64,000 bases of DNA, taken from assembly GCF_021531715.1 (NCBI RefSeq), contig NZ_JAFBIT010000001.1:1178001-1242000 (forward strand). The letters are read 5' to 3'. Below the pieces are notes generated by a model. That model saw nothing but the letters and a program-made list of their open reading frames with translations, searched no databases and was not told the DNA's origin. Positions 24,109 through 32,784 of this stretch are shown here, piece after piece. The stretch is from Anaeromassilibacillus senegalensis (GTDB lineage: Bacteria; Bacillota; Clostridia; Oscillospirales; Acutalibacteraceae). Position 1 is the stretch's first letter. Every line of letters starts with the position of its first letter. The translations under genes were made by a program, and so were the position numbers.

Positions 24109-24791
24109 GTGTCTTGCTCCTTCGATCCGGCGATCCGATAACCGACGCCGCGCACCGTCTCGATCAGGCTGCCGCTCTCGCCGAGCTTCTGGCGCAGCGT
24201 GCGGATGTGCACGTCAACCGTGCGCGTTTCGCCGCTGTAATTGTAGTCCCAGATCTTGGAAAGAATCTGGTCGCGTGTCAGCACAACGCCGCGGTTTTCG
24301 AGCAGATAGCACAGCAGCTCGAATTCCTTATAGGTCAGCGCAACCTCGCGCCCACCGGCCGTCACGTTGTGACGCTTGACGTCGACGCGCAGTGTGTCCG
24401 CCTCCAGAAGCTTCTCGTCGCTCTGCTTTGCCGCACGGCGCAGAAGCGCCTTGACGCGGGAAACAAGCTCCATCATGCCGAAGGGTTTCGGGATATAATC
24501 GTCCGCACCGCTGTCCAGCCCGATGACCTTATCATATTCCGTGCTCTTTGCCGTCAGCATGATGACCGGCAGATCGGCCGTCTCTGTGCTGTCGCGCAGA
24601 CGCTTCAAAATATGCAGGCCGTCTTCGTCGGGCAGCATGATATCGAGCAGCACAAGCTCCGGAAGCTCCTCTGTGACCGCCGACCAGAACTCTGCGGCAT
24701 TCGGAAAGCCCTTGGCATCAAATCCGGTGGTGCGCAGCGTGTAGATCACAAGCTCGCGGATACTGTCGTCGTCTTCAACAAGATAAATCAT
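24105..24791 (-). CDS. phoB: Phosphate-regulon response regulator, OmpR/PhoB family
   Basis: 228 residues. The receiver domain (1-120) has the acidic pair EDDDS, phospho-acceptor Asp in LLDIMLPDEDG, Thr in MLTAKS and Lys in PKPFG. The C-terminal winged helix has KEFELLCYLLENRGVVLTRDQIL and the wing RTVDVHIRTLRQKLG. It binds PHO boxes, as found before pstS. Firmicutes literature often names this gene phoP; the position directly after phoU and before the PhoR-type kinase fixes its role. The ATG at 24791 is 42 bp after phoU. Confidence 0.92.
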   Translation of the reverse strand: MIYLVEDDDSIRELVIYTLRTTGFDAKGFPNAAEFWSAVTEELPELVLLDIMLPDEDGLHILKRLRDSTETADLPVIMLTAKSTEYDKVIGLDSGADDYIPKPFGMMELVSRVKALLRRAAKQSDEKLLEADTLRVDVKRHNVTAGGREVALTYKEFELLCYLLENRGVVLTRDQILSKIWDYNYSGETRTVDVHIRTLRQKLGESGSLIETVRGVGYRIAGSKEQDT

Positions 24792-24833
24792 AAATCGGAT
24801 AATTCCTTTCTTCGGGCAGGCCCGCCGCTTCCG

Positions 24834-25472
24834 TCAGACATGCTGACCGGTTGCAGAGAACTCCACCCATTCGGAAATATTGACTGCATGGTCGCCGATA
24901 CGCTCGAAATACTTGGCCACCATCAGCAGATCGATGCACGTCTCGCCCTCCTCAGGCTTTTCCGCAATCAGCGAGATAATCTCGCTCTTTACGCGGTTGA
25001 ACAGCGCGTCCACAACGTCGTCGTACTGCTCCACCGCATGCGCGAGGTCGAGGTCGCGGCGAACGAAGGAATCGACGCTGTCCGTCACCATTTTGACGGT
25101 TGCACGCGCCATCTCGGCAATGTGCAGACGGCTGCTGACGCCGCTTTGACGGATGTGCACCGTCATCTCCGCGATATCGGATGCCTGATCGCCGATGCGC
25201 TCCATATCGGAGATCATCTTGAGCGCGGAGGAAATCAGGCGCAGGTCGCTCGCAACCGGCTGCTGCTGCAGAAGCAGCCGCATGCAGAGCGATTCGATGT
25301 CCCGCTCCTTACGGTCAATTTCGCGCTCCGTTTCGTAGACGATGCGGCGCAGCTCATCGGTGGGAGTCTCAAGGGTTTTGGCGGCCTGCGAGATCGCGTC
25401 CTCGCACAGTGCGCCCATGCGGATCAGCTCGACATTCAGGCGCTCGAGCTGTTCTTCAAATCGGTTTCTCAT
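24834..25472 (-). CDS. phoU: Phosphate transport and signalling regulator PhoU
   Basis: 212 residues, fully helical, made of two three-helix repeats. Each repeat carries the acidic metal-binding pattern: ETEREIDRKERDIE in the first and AVEQYDDVVDALFN in the second. PhoU couples the activity of the Pst transporter to the PhoR kinase and keeps the regulon off when phosphate is plentiful. It lies 32 bp after pstB and before the two-component genes, the classic order. AAGGATCC precedes the start. Confidence 0.93.
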   Translation of the reverse strand: MRNRFEEQLERLNVELIRMGALCEDAISQAAKTLETPTDELRRIVYETEREIDRKERDIESLCMRLLLQQQPVASDLRLISSALKMISDMERIGDQASDIAEMTVHIRQSGVSSRLHIAEMARATVKMVTDSVDSFVRRDLDLAHAVEQYDDVVDALFNRVKSEIISLIAEKPEEGETCIDLLMVAKYFERIGDHAVNISEWVEFSATGQHV

Positions 25473-25504
25473 AATAGGATCCTTCCTTTCATGCAGTTTC
25501 GGGA

Positions 25505-26254
25505 TCAGCCGAACCGGCCTGTGATATAGTCTTCCGTGCGCTTATCCTTCGGCATTGAAAAAAGCATTTCGGTTTTACCAAATTCGATCATATCGCCCAG
25601 AAGGAAGAACGCCGTATTGTCCGAAATACGGGCGGCCTGCTGCATGTTATGCGTCACCATGATAATAGTATAATCCTTTTTGAGCTCTGCCGCAAGATCC
25701 TCAATCTTACTTGTGGAAATCGGATCCAGCGCGGACGTGGATTCATCCATCAGCAGCACCTCCGGCTCAACCGCCAGCGCGCGGGCGATGCACAAGCGCT
25801 GCTGCTGACCGCCGGACATGCCCAGCGCGTTCTTCTTGAGACGATCCTTGACCTCGTCCCAGATCGCCGCCTGCCGCAGAGAGCGCTCGACGATCATATC
25901 GAGCTTCGCCTTGTTGCGGATGCCGTGGATACGCGGGCCGTAGGCCACGTTGTCGTAAATGCTCATCGGGAAGGGGTTGGCCTTCTGGAACACCATGCCG
26001 ACGCGTTTTCTGAGCTGGTTGACATCCATGCCTTTGTAAATATCCTCGCCCTCGAGCCGAACCTCACCCTCGACGCGGCAACCCTCCACAAGATCGTTCA
26101 TGCGGTTGAGCGTTTTCAGGTAGGTTGATTTTCCGCAGCCGGACGGGCCGATCAGCGCCGTGATTTCATGCGCAGGGATGTCCAACGTGATTCCCTTGAG
26201 CGCCTCAAAATTCCCGTACCAAAGGTGCAGATCCTTTGTTTCGATAATTCCCAT
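25505..26254 (-). CDS. pstB: Phosphate ABC transporter ATP-binding protein
   Basis: 249 residues starting at ATG 26254 ([14 protein letters not shown]), which has AGGAGG at the right distance; a longer in-frame opening is out of register with any site. Walker [11 protein letters not shown] loop in [23 protein letters not shown] signature [15 protein letters not shown] and Walker [14 protein letters not shown] are all present. It is the ATPase of the high-affinity phosphate importer, docking on PstC and PstA in the inner leaflet of the membrane. Confidence 0.95.
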   Translation of the reverse strand: MGIIETKDLHLWYGNFEALKGITLDIPAHEITALIGPSGCGKSTYLKTLNRMNDLVEGCRVEGEVRLEGEDIYKGMDVNQLRKRVGMVFQKANPFPMSIYDNVAYGPRIHGIRNKAKLDMIVERSLRQAAIWDEVKDRLKKNALGMSGGQQQRLCIARALAVEPEVLLMDESTSALDPISTSKIEDLAAELKKDYTIIMVTHNMQQAARISDNTAFFLLGDMIEFGKTEMLFSMPKDKRTEDYITGRFG

Positions 26255-26273
26255 ATTGAATCCTCCTAAATGC

Positions 26274-27125
26274 TCAGTTTTTCCGCAGCTTCTTGCCGGC
26301 GATCTTCGCGGCAAGATTGATGAGGAAGGTCAGAATCAGCAGAATTGTGGCAATTGCAAACGCGGAATCGAATTCCGCACGCTCGCTGGCATACATATAC
26401 AAAGCCACGGTCAGCGTGGAGCCGGGCGTGTTGGGCATCACAGCCTGCGCCAGACTCAGGATGTTGTGCGCAACGCCCGCAGTGTACAGCAGCGCTGCAG
26501 ATTCGCCCACAATACGGCCGACTGCGAGAATACAGCCTGTCACAATGCCGTCTACTGACGAGGGCAGCACAACGGTGCGGATCATATGCCATTTGCCTGA
26601 GCCAAGCCCCAAAGAGCCTTCCCGGTAGCTCTGCGGCACCGTCTTAAGGCTCTCCTGCGTGGTGCGCACCACGGTGGGCAGCGTCAGGATGACAAGCGTC
26701 AGCGCACCGGCGATCAGGCTGCTCTGCAGGCTGAACAGCTCGACGAAAACCAGCATACCGACCAGACCGAAGATGATGGACGGAATGCCGGACAGCGTCT
26801 CCGTCGCGAATTCTATGATGCGCACCAGCTTCTTATTGGTCGCATACTCCGTCAGATAAATCGCCGCGCCAACGCCCAGCGGCAAAACAATGACCAGCGT
26901 CATCAGGATAACATACAGCGTGTTCAGAAGATCCGGCAGAATGCCGATCGTGCCGGAACGCGGACTGGGCTTGGTGGAAAGGAACGCCCACGAGATATTC
27001 GGGATGCCCCGGACAAAAATGTAGCCAATCACACCGATGAGGAGCAGGCAGACGATTGCGATCGCGATATACATCAGCACATTGCGCAGCCCGTCCATGA
27101 AGCGGCGGTAAGAAGATCGTTTCAT
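26274..27125 (-). CDS. pstA: Phosphate ABC transporter permease PstA
   Basis: 283 residues from ATG 27125, chosen because GAGGTGAAGG sits just before it; a GTG nine bases upstream is possible. Six membrane segments, the first at about 20-45 ([22 protein letters not shown]). The cytoplasmic EAA loop is in [25 protein letters not shown] read in pieces ([18 protein letters not shown]). It pairs with PstC to form the membrane channel. The gene follows pstC with almost no gap. Confidence 0.94.
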   Translation of the reverse strand: MKRSSYRRFMDGLRNVLMYIAIAIVCLLLIGVIGYIFVRGIPNISWAFLSTKPSPRSGTIGILPDLLNTLYVILMTLVIVLPLGVGAAIYLTEYATNKKLVRIIEFATETLSGIPSIIFGLVGMLVFVELFSLQSSLIAGALTLVILTLPTVVRTTQESLKTVPQSYREGSLGLGSGKWHMIRTVVLPSSVDGIVTGCILAVGRIVGESAALLYTAGVAHNILSLAQAVMPNTPGSTLTVALYMYASERAEFDSAFAIATILLILTFLINLAAKIAGKKLRKN

Positions 27126-27135
27126 TTCCTTCACC

Positions 27136-28005
27136 TCACGTATCCTTCTTTTTGAGGAAGAAATTCAGAACCATATTGATGATCATGATAAAGCAGTACA
27201 GGATCAGCGCCACAGAGAACAGCGCCTGCCGGTGCAGGCCGCTCGAATAGCTCATCTCGCCCGCGATGGCAGTCGTCAGGAAACGAACGCTCGTGAACAG
27301 CGAGGGCATATTGGCCACGTTGCCGCAGACCATCATGATTGCCATCGCCTCGCCCACCGCTCTGCCGATGCCCAGCACGACTGCGGCCGCGATACCGCTC
27401 TTCGCCGCAGGGAAGGTCACCTTGAACACCGTTTCATTCCAAGTGGCGCCGAGCGCAAGGCTCGCCTCCTCGTACTCGTGCGGAACCGCCTTCAGAGCGG
27501 TTTCCGACACGCTGATGATCGAGGGCAGAACCATGACCGTCAGAACGATGATCGAGGAGAAAAGGCCCACGCCGTCCGCAACATGAAAAACCTTGCGGAC
27601 AAACGGGACAAGCACCATCATGCCCACCAGACCGTAGACGACCGAGGGGATTCCCGCCAGCAGGTCAACGGTCGGGCGAATAACCTGATAGATCGATTTC
27701 GGCGCCATTTTTCCGAGATAAATCGCAAACAAAAGCCCTAAAGGCACGCCGATCAGGATGGCGCCGAGGGTGCCGAGAACCGAGGTCAGGATAACCGGCA
27801 GAATGCCGAACTGGTCCTGACTCGGCTTCCAGACCGTACCGGTTAAAAACGGAATCAGACCGACCTCTCGGATCGCCGGTATGCCGGACACCACCAGATA
27901 ACCGGTGATGACAATCACGAAGCCAACGGCAGCCAAACCACATCCTGTAAGCAGCAGCCGCATGGCGGTTTCGGTTGCTTTCAGCACCGGATTTGTTTTC
28001 TTCAT
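27136..28005 (-). CDS. pstC: Phosphate ABC transporter permease PstC
   Basis: 289 residues with six membrane segments; the first (about 15-38, LLLTGCGLAAVGFVIVITGY) and the long loop PFLTGTVWKPSQDQFGILP are typical of PstC. The EAA loop reads ETALKAVPHEYEEASLALGA. A basic end (FFLKKKDT) faces the cytoplasm. It lies 100 bp after pstS, with a hairpin between them, and abuts pstA. Confidence 0.94.
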   Translation of the reverse strand: MKKTNPVLKATETAMRLLLTGCGLAAVGFVIVITGYLVVSGIPAIREVGLIPFLTGTVWKPSQDQFGILPVILTSVLGTLGAILIGVPLGLLFAIYLGKMAPKSIYQVIRPTVDLLAGIPSVVYGLVGMMVLVPFVRKVFHVADGVGLFSSIIVLTVMVLPSIISVSETALKAVPHEYEEASLALGATWNETVFKVTFPAAKSGIAAAVVLGIGRAVGEAMAIMMVCGNVANMPSLFTSVRFLTTAIAGEMSYSSGLHRQALFSVALILYCFIMIINMVLNFFLKKKDT

Positions 28006-28036
28006 ACCATTACTCCCTTATCCTTTCATGAAGAGA

Positions 28037-28064
28037 ATGCGGGATGAGCAGCCCCATCCCGCAT
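28037..28064 (-). terminator. Intercistronic hairpin between pstS and pstC
   Basis: ATGCGGGAT and ATCCCGCAT form a perfect nine-base stem with a ten-base loop. On the minus strand only a weak T run follows, so this is probably a partial terminator or RNA-stabilising stem allowing more PstS than permease. Confidence 0.7.
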
Positions 28065-28104
28065 CACGGTTTTCATATCTTTACGAAATCCGGCCACATG
28101 GGTC

Positions 28105-29019
28105 TCAATGCTTGACCGGGACACAGCCCGCTTCGCGCACATACTCATCCGCGTCTGCGGAGAGCGCCCAATCCACAAATGCCTGCGCTTCGGGGCTCAG
28201 CTCCGTGTTGTCGTTCGTGACCATCACGAAGTTGCGCTGTACCGCGTAATCGCCGGACTGGATCGTTTCCTCCGAGCATTCAACGCCGTTGACCGTCAGG
28301 GCCTTAACCGTGTCGTCCACAGCAGAGAGAGAAGCGTAGCCGATTGCATTCGGGTTGCTGGCAACCGCTGCAATCACGGCGCCTGTGGAGGTCAGCTCCT
28401 GGTTGTACTTGCAGGTATCCGCCGCGCCGACAACGCTTTCGAAGCCGTCGCGTGTGCCGGAGCCGGACTCACGGCCGATGACAACAACCTCGCCGGCGTC
28501 GCCGCCAACCTCGCTCCAGTCGGTGATCTCACCGGTATAGAGCTGCTTGATCTGCTCAACGGTCAAATCGGCAACTTTGCTTTCCGGATTGACAACGATC
28601 GCAATGCCGTCGATCGCAACGATGTGGCCGGTCAGACCTGCCGCCGCTTCCTCATCCTTCAGGTTGCGGGAAGCAAGGCCGATATCGCAGCGGCCTTCCG
28701 TCACAGCGGTGATGCCGGAACCGGAACCGGTCGGGTTATAGTTGATCGTGGTGCCGGAGAGCTCGGTATAAACTTCCTGATAAATGCCCATCAGCTTTTC
28801 CATCGAGGTGGAGCCGTCTGTCGAAACGGAACCGCCGAGCTGGGAAACAGTCTCAGAGGATTCCTCAGAGGACTCAGAAGCCGGGGATTCCGATACAGAA
28901 GACTCGGATGCGGAGGACTCGGAGGACGTACTCGCGGTCTCGCTGTTTCCGCAGGCCGTGAACGCCGTCATCGTGAGCAGCGCCGCAGCCGCAATCGCAA
29001 GAATTTTCTTTGCTTTCAT
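28105..29019 (-). CDS. pstS: Phosphate-binding lipoprotein PstS
   Basis: 304 residues from ATG 29019 (MKAKKILAIAAAALL), which is better spaced from AAAGGAAAG than the ATG six bases upstream. The signal peptide ends in a lipobox (TAFTACGN), so the mature protein is anchored to the outside of the membrane. Residues about 28-60 are a Ser/Glu-rich linker. The phosphate-binding domain follows: GSTSMEKLM, NPTGSGSGITAV, and GRESGSGTRDGFE, where the last carries the Arg/Ser/Asp ligands. First gene of the operon, downstream of candidate PHO boxes. Confidence 0.95.
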   Translation of the reverse strand: MKAKKILAIAAAALLTMTAFTACGNSETASTSSESSASESSVSESPASESSEESSETVSQLGGSVSTDGSTSMEKLMGIYQEVYTELSGTTINYNPTGSGSGITAVTEGRCDIGLASRNLKDEEAAAGLTGHIVAIDGIAIVVNPESKVADLTVEQIKQLYTGEITDWSEVGGDAGEVVVIGRESGSGTRDGFESVVGAADTCKYNQELTSTGAVIAAVASNPNAIGYASLSAVDDTVKALTVNGVECSEETIQSGDYAVQRNFVMVTNDNTELSPEAQAFVDWALSADADEYVREAGCVPVKH

Positions 29020-29069
29020 AACCATCTTTCCTTTCAGGTCTTTGTTTTTGTTTCCTGTTTACGAGCGTA

Positions 29070-29142
29070 AGTATAGATTTCGATTGTAAAGTTCAAAAGG
29101 CACCGTGTGTTAAATCCATGTAAAACCCCTTTCTCTTGTAAA
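29070..29142 (-). promoter_or_regulatory. PHO-box promoter region of the pst-pho operon
   Basis: Minus strand: TTTACA at 29137-29142, TTTACA at 29119-29124, TTAACA at 29108-29113 (five bases from the previous) and TTTACA at 29085-29090, followed by a TATACT -10 at 29070-29075 without a good -35. Repeats of TT(A/T)ACA with short spacing are how Firmicutes PhoP/PhoB sites look. Spacing is not perfect. Confidence 0.65.
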
Positions 29143-29147
29143 ACGAA

Positions 29148-29176
29148 TTGAAATTTTCCCGGAAATACGGTAAAAT
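29148..29176 (+). promoter_or_regulatory. Promoter of the nucleotidyltransferase-ymdB pair
   Basis: TTGAAA and TAAAAT with a 17 bp spacer, 30 bp before the start; divergent from, and six bases from, the outermost candidate PHO repeat. Confidence 0.75.
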
Positions 29177-29206
29177 AACTTCATACTATCTTTTGGAGGC
29201 ATCATC

Positions 29207-30091
29207 ATGCGCAGCGAACAGGAAATGTATGATCTCATTCTCGGCTATGCGCGCCGCCGCGACGACATCCGCGCCGTCATTCTGAACGGCTCCCGCGCGA
29301 ACCCGAACCGAAAGCCCGATCCGTTCAACGATTTCGATATCGTCTACCTCGTGCGCGACCTTGCGCCGTATAAGGAAAAGCCCGTGTATCAGGACTTCGG
29401 CGAAATCCTCGTCTACGAGCGCACCGACAGGAATGAGCTGTTTCAGGAGAACTTTCCCGATTTCGTCTGCTATCTGATGCAGTTTGCGGACGGCAACCGC
29501 ATCGACCTGACGATTGCCGACACCGATCACTACCACGGCTACTGCTTCGACGATCGGCTTTCCGTCGTTCTGCTCGACAAGGACGGGTTCCTCCCGCCGC
29601 TGCCTGAGCCGGACGAAAGCAGCCATTATATTCAGAAGCCGACGCAGCAGCTTTTCTTCGAGTGCCGCACGGAATTCTGGTGGGTTGCGCCATATGTCTC
29701 GAAGGGGCTCTGGCGCGGACAGCTCCTTTTCGCGCAAATACACATGGAAAACTGCATCCGCAAGATGCTTTTGCAAATGCTTAAATGGTACGCCGGCGCA
29801 CAGCACGGCTTCGAGCTCTCCGCCGGAAAATGCGGCGATAAGCTGCAGGAGCTGCTGCCCGAGGATCTCTGGAGCGGCTACCTTGAGACGTTCGCCGCCT
29901 GCTGTGAGGACGATATCTGGCGCGCGCTCTTCGCCGCGTGCGATCTCTTTACGCGCGTTTCCGCCCTGACGGCTGAAGCGCTCGACTTCACAATCGGCGA
30001 CGCCTACGACCGGCACGTGTCCGCCTTCCTGCGCTACACGCACGATCTCCCGCGCGACGCCAAAACGTTTGACTTCACCATTGACGGATAA
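29207..30091 (+). CDS. Aminoglycoside 6-adenylyltransferase (AadK/ANT(6)) family protein
   Basis: 294 residues, TTGGAGG upstream. The nucleotidyltransferase core is clear: AVILNGSRANPNRKPDPFNDFDIVYLVRD read in pieces gives the GSR motif at about residue 28 and the metal-binding Asp pair FNDFDIV at about 41. A helical substrate domain follows (ECRTEFWWVAPYVSKGLW, HMENCIRKMLLQMLKWYAG). ANT(6) enzymes adenylate streptomycin at the 6 position. Chromosomal members in Clostridia are diverse, so resistance is possible but unproven. It is not flanked by mobile elements and has normal base composition, which suggests a resident gene. A short gap leads to ymdB. Confidence 0.85.
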   Translation: MRSEQEMYDLILGYARRRDDIRAVILNGSRANPNRKPDPFNDFDIVYLVRDLAPYKEKPVYQDFGEILVYERTDRNELFQENFPDFVCYLMQFADGNRIDLTIADTDHYHGYCFDDRLSVVLLDKDGFLPPLPEPDESSHYIQKPTQQLFFECRTEFWWVAPYVSKGLWRGQLLFAQIHMENCIRKMLLQMLKWYAGAQHGFELSAGKCGDKLQELLPEDLWSGYLETFAACCEDDIWRALFAACDLFTRVSALTAEALDFTIGDAYDRHVSAFLRYTHDLPRDAKTFDFTIDG

Positions 30092-30106
30092 GAAAGGGGC
30101 TTTTTC

Positions 30107-30880
30107 ATGCAAATTCTCTGCATCGGCGATGTTGTCGGCAGCCACGGCTGCGACTTTCTCCGCCGCCGCCTGCCCGCCCTCCGGCGTATGAAGGGCATCG
30201 ACGTCGTAATCGCGAACGGCGAAAACTCCTCGGACGGCAACGGCATTACGCCCGCCTCTGCGGGTCATCTCTTTGACAGCGGCGTGGACGTCATCACGAC
30301 CGGCAACCACACGTACCGCCGTCGTGAAATCTACGACTACCTCGACGAGACACAGCCGATCGTGCGCCCGGCCAACTTCCCGCCGGACGCGCCCGGGCAC
30401 GGGCTGACGGTGCTCGATCTCGGGCGCACGCGCATCGCGGTGATCAATCTGATGGGTACGGTATACCTTGAGGAGCACCTCGCCTGCCCCTTCCGCACGC
30501 TCGACGCGCTGCTCAAGACGCCCGATCTGCCGAAAATCTGCATCGTTGATTTCCACGCGGAGGCGACCGGCGAGAAACGCGCACTCGGCTATTACGCGGA
30601 TGGGCGCGTCTCGGCGCTCTTCGGCACGCACACGCATGTACAGACCGCCGACGAGACGGTTCTCCCCCACGGCACCGGTTATATCACGGATGCCGGCATG
30701 ACCGGTCCGGTCGAATCGGTGCTCGGCGTGAAGGCGGAGCTTGTCATCAAAAAGCAGATGAGCAAGCTGCCCGTGCGCTTTGACTTCGCCGACGGTGACT
30801 GCAAAATGGACTGCGTTTTGTTCGATATTGACGAAAAAACCGGCCTTACACGCACCGTGGAACGCCTTTCGATCCGATAA
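30107..30880 (+). CDS. ymdB: YmdB family metallophosphoesterase
   Basis: 257 residues. Metal ligands and active-site residues fit the TIGR00282 family: GDVVG at residues 6-10, ANGENSS near 37, TTGNHT near 65, VDFHAEAT near 145 and GTHTHVQT near 170. YmdB homologues hydrolyse cyclic mononucleotides such as 2',3'-cAMP and control biofilm and motility choices in B. subtilis, usually beside rny; here rny is not adjacent. It lies 15 bp after the nucleotidyltransferase with AAAGGGG upstream of the ATG, so the two are probably co-transcribed. Confidence 0.92.
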   Translation: MQILCIGDVVGSHGCDFLRRRLPALRRMKGIDVVIANGENSSDGNGITPASAGHLFDSGVDVITTGNHTYRRREIYDYLDETQPIVRPANFPPDAPGHGLTVLDLGRTRIAVINLMGTVYLEEHLACPFRTLDALLKTPDLPKICIVDFHAEATGEKRALGYYADGRVSALFGTHTHVQTADETVLPHGTGYITDAGMTGPVESVLGVKAELVIKKQMSKLPVRFDFADGDCKMDCVLFDIDEKTGLTRTVERLSIR

Positions 30881-30925
30881 ACTGCAGTTTTTTTCTGAAA
30901 TTTCGCGTACGGCGCAGGTCTTTAC

Positions 30926-30954
30926 TTGTAATTTTGGAAGCCTTGTGTTATACT
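30926..30954 (+). promoter_or_regulatory. Promoter of fakA
   Basis: TTGTAA and TATACT, spacer 17 bp, about 70 bp before the fakA start. Confidence 0.7.
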
Positions 30955-31023
30955 TTCATTAAGAATACTCGTTTGGGGATGCGTTCTTCATCTCCTGAAT
31001 TTAACAGACAGGATGTGTATGCT

Positions 31024-32721
31024 GTGATTACTGGAAAGCAGCTTCGCGACGCCGTGATCTCGGGCGCGAACAGTATATTGAAAAACAGGAAATACGTGGA
31101 TGATCTGAACATCTTCCCCGTTCCGGACGGTGACACGGGCACGAACATGTCCATGACCATCGGCGCCGGCAGCGACGCGATGGGCGCGCTCGGCGATGAA
31201 GAAACGACGGCGAAGGTCGCGAAGACGGCAGCTTCCGCGATGCTGCGCGGCGCAAGAGGCAACTCCGGTGTCATCCTTTCCCTGCTGTTCCGCGGCTTCT
31301 CGAAGGGTCTTGAGGATACGGAAGAAGCGGACGGCGCACAGCTCGCGCAGGCGCTTGCGCTCGGCGTGGACGCGGCATACAAGGCGGTCATGAAGCCGAC
31401 CGAGGGCACGATTCTGACCGTGGCGCGCGTCGCGGCGGAAAAGGGCGCGGCGGCGGCCGAAATCGACAACGATCCGGTATACGTCTGGGATGCGATCTGC
31501 CTTGGCGCGGCGGAGGCACTCTCCACAACGCCTGACCTGCTGCCGGTGCTCAAGAAGGCCGGTGTCGTGGATGCGGGCGGACAGGGCCTTTGCATGATCT
31601 TCGACGGCATGATGCGCGTCTTCAAATACGGTGAGATCGTCCAGACCGAGATGTCCGCAGAGGAAAAGGCGGCGGAGACCGCGGAGTTCTTCGCGAGCGT
31701 CGCGGCGGAGTTTGACAGTGAGATCAACTTCACCTACTGCACGGAGTTTATTGTGGGGCGCAATCCGGAGATCACGACCGAGCCCAACGAGCTGCGGCTC
31801 TTCCTCGAGACGATCGGCGACTGCGTGGTCGTTGTGGACGACGAGGAAATCATCAAGGTACATGTTCACACGGAGCAGCCCGGCGACGCGCTTACGAAGG
31901 CGCTCGAATTCGGCGCGCTGCTGACCGTGAAGGTTGAAAATATGAAGGAGCAGCACCGGAAGGCTGCCGAGCAGAACGAGGCGAACCGCGCGGCGTTTGA
32001 GGAAAACCGTGCCGGAGCGAAGGAGGCGGCATCCGCGCCTGAGATCGCAGAGCCGACAGAAGACATCGGCTTTGTTTCCGTCGCGGCGGGCGACGGCCTC
32101 AAGGCGCTCTTCAGCGATCTCGGCTGCGCGCAGGTCGTCAGCGGCGGTCAGACGATGAACCCCAGCACGGCGGACATCGTGGCGGCGGTGCTTGCCACAC
32201 CCGCGAAGCACGTCTTTGTGCTCCCGAACAACAAGAATATCATTATGGCGGCGGAGCAGGCGATCCCGCTCGTCACCGACCGCGAAATCACGGTCATCCC
32301 GACGAGAACGATCCCGCAGGGTCTTTCCGCGATGCTCGCTTTCGACCCGGACAATGACACCGCTGCAAACGCGGACGCGATGATGATGGCGGCGGAGGGC
32401 GTCTCCACCGGCACCGTCACGTTCGCGGCGCGCGATTCCGAGTTCGGCGGCTTCAAGATCAAAGAGGGCGACACGATGGGCCTGACAAACGGCAAGCTTG
32501 AGTTTGTCGGCGATACGCCGGTTCGCGCAGCTTACAAGGTTGCGAAAGCCCTGATGAGCAAGCACACCTCGTTCATTACGCTGATCTACGGCGAGGGCGT
32601 TTCCGAGGAGGACGCGAACGAAGCGCTTCGCCTGATCCGCAACAAGGCGGACGACGATGTGGAGATCAGCCTTGTAAACGGCGGCCAGCCTGTTTATTAC
32701 TTCATTCTTTCCGTCGAATAA
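31024..32721 (+). CDS. fakA: Fatty acid kinase FakA / DAK2-domain protein (YloV)
   Basis: 565 residues from the GTG at 31024, with AGGATG eight bases upstream; longer frames overlap the promoter. The N-terminal DAK2 (DhaL) domain carries the nucleotide and metal motifs FPVPDGDTGTNM and RGARGNSGVILS. The middle contains FTYCTEFIV and the His of VHVHTEQPG, and the C-terminal domain (from about residue 370) is the DUF1949/DegV-binding part. FakA phosphorylates fatty acids bound to FakB (DegV) proteins for phospholipid synthesis. No fakB and no asp23-type gene lies beside it here. A Glu/Ala-rich linker (about 320-350) separates the halves. Confidence 0.92.
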   Translation: MITGKQLRDAVISGANSILKNRKYVDDLNIFPVPDGDTGTNMSMTIGAGSDAMGALGDEETTAKVAKTAASAMLRGARGNSGVILSLLFRGFSKGLEDTEEADGAQLAQALALGVDAAYKAVMKPTEGTILTVARVAAEKGAAAAEIDNDPVYVWDAICLGAAEALSTTPDLLPVLKKAGVVDAGGQGLCMIFDGMMRVFKYGEIVQTEMSAEEKAAETAEFFASVAAEFDSEINFTYCTEFIVGRNPEITTEPNELRLFLETIGDCVVVVDDEEIIKVHVHTEQPGDALTKALEFGALLTVKVENMKEQHRKAAEQNEANRAAFEENRAGAKEAASAPEIAEPTEDIGFVSVAAGDGLKALFSDLGCAQVVSGGQTMNPSTADIVAAVLATPAKHVFVLPNNKNIIMAAEQAIPLVTDREITVIPTRTIPQGLSAMLAFDPDNDTAANADAMMMAAEGVSTGTVTFAARDSEFGGFKIKEGDTMGLTNGKLEFVGDTPVRAAYKVAKALMSKHTSFITLIYGEGVSEEDANEALRLIRNKADDDVEISLVNGGQPVYYFILSVE

Positions 32722-32734
32722 TCCTAACATTTCG

Positions 32735-32762
32735 GGGCGGGGCGCAAAGCCCTGCCCTTTTT
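32735..32762 (+). terminator. Intrinsic terminator after fakA
   Basis: GGGCGGGGC pairs with GCCCTGCCC (one G-T) around GCAAA, followed by TTTTT. Confidence 0.85.
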
Positions 32763-32784
32763 CTTTCAGAACAGGAGATCCCCT

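Noticed and set aside
30988-32730. 580-residue frame opposite fakA
   Set aside because: Shadow of fakA; no ribosome site or recognisable motif.
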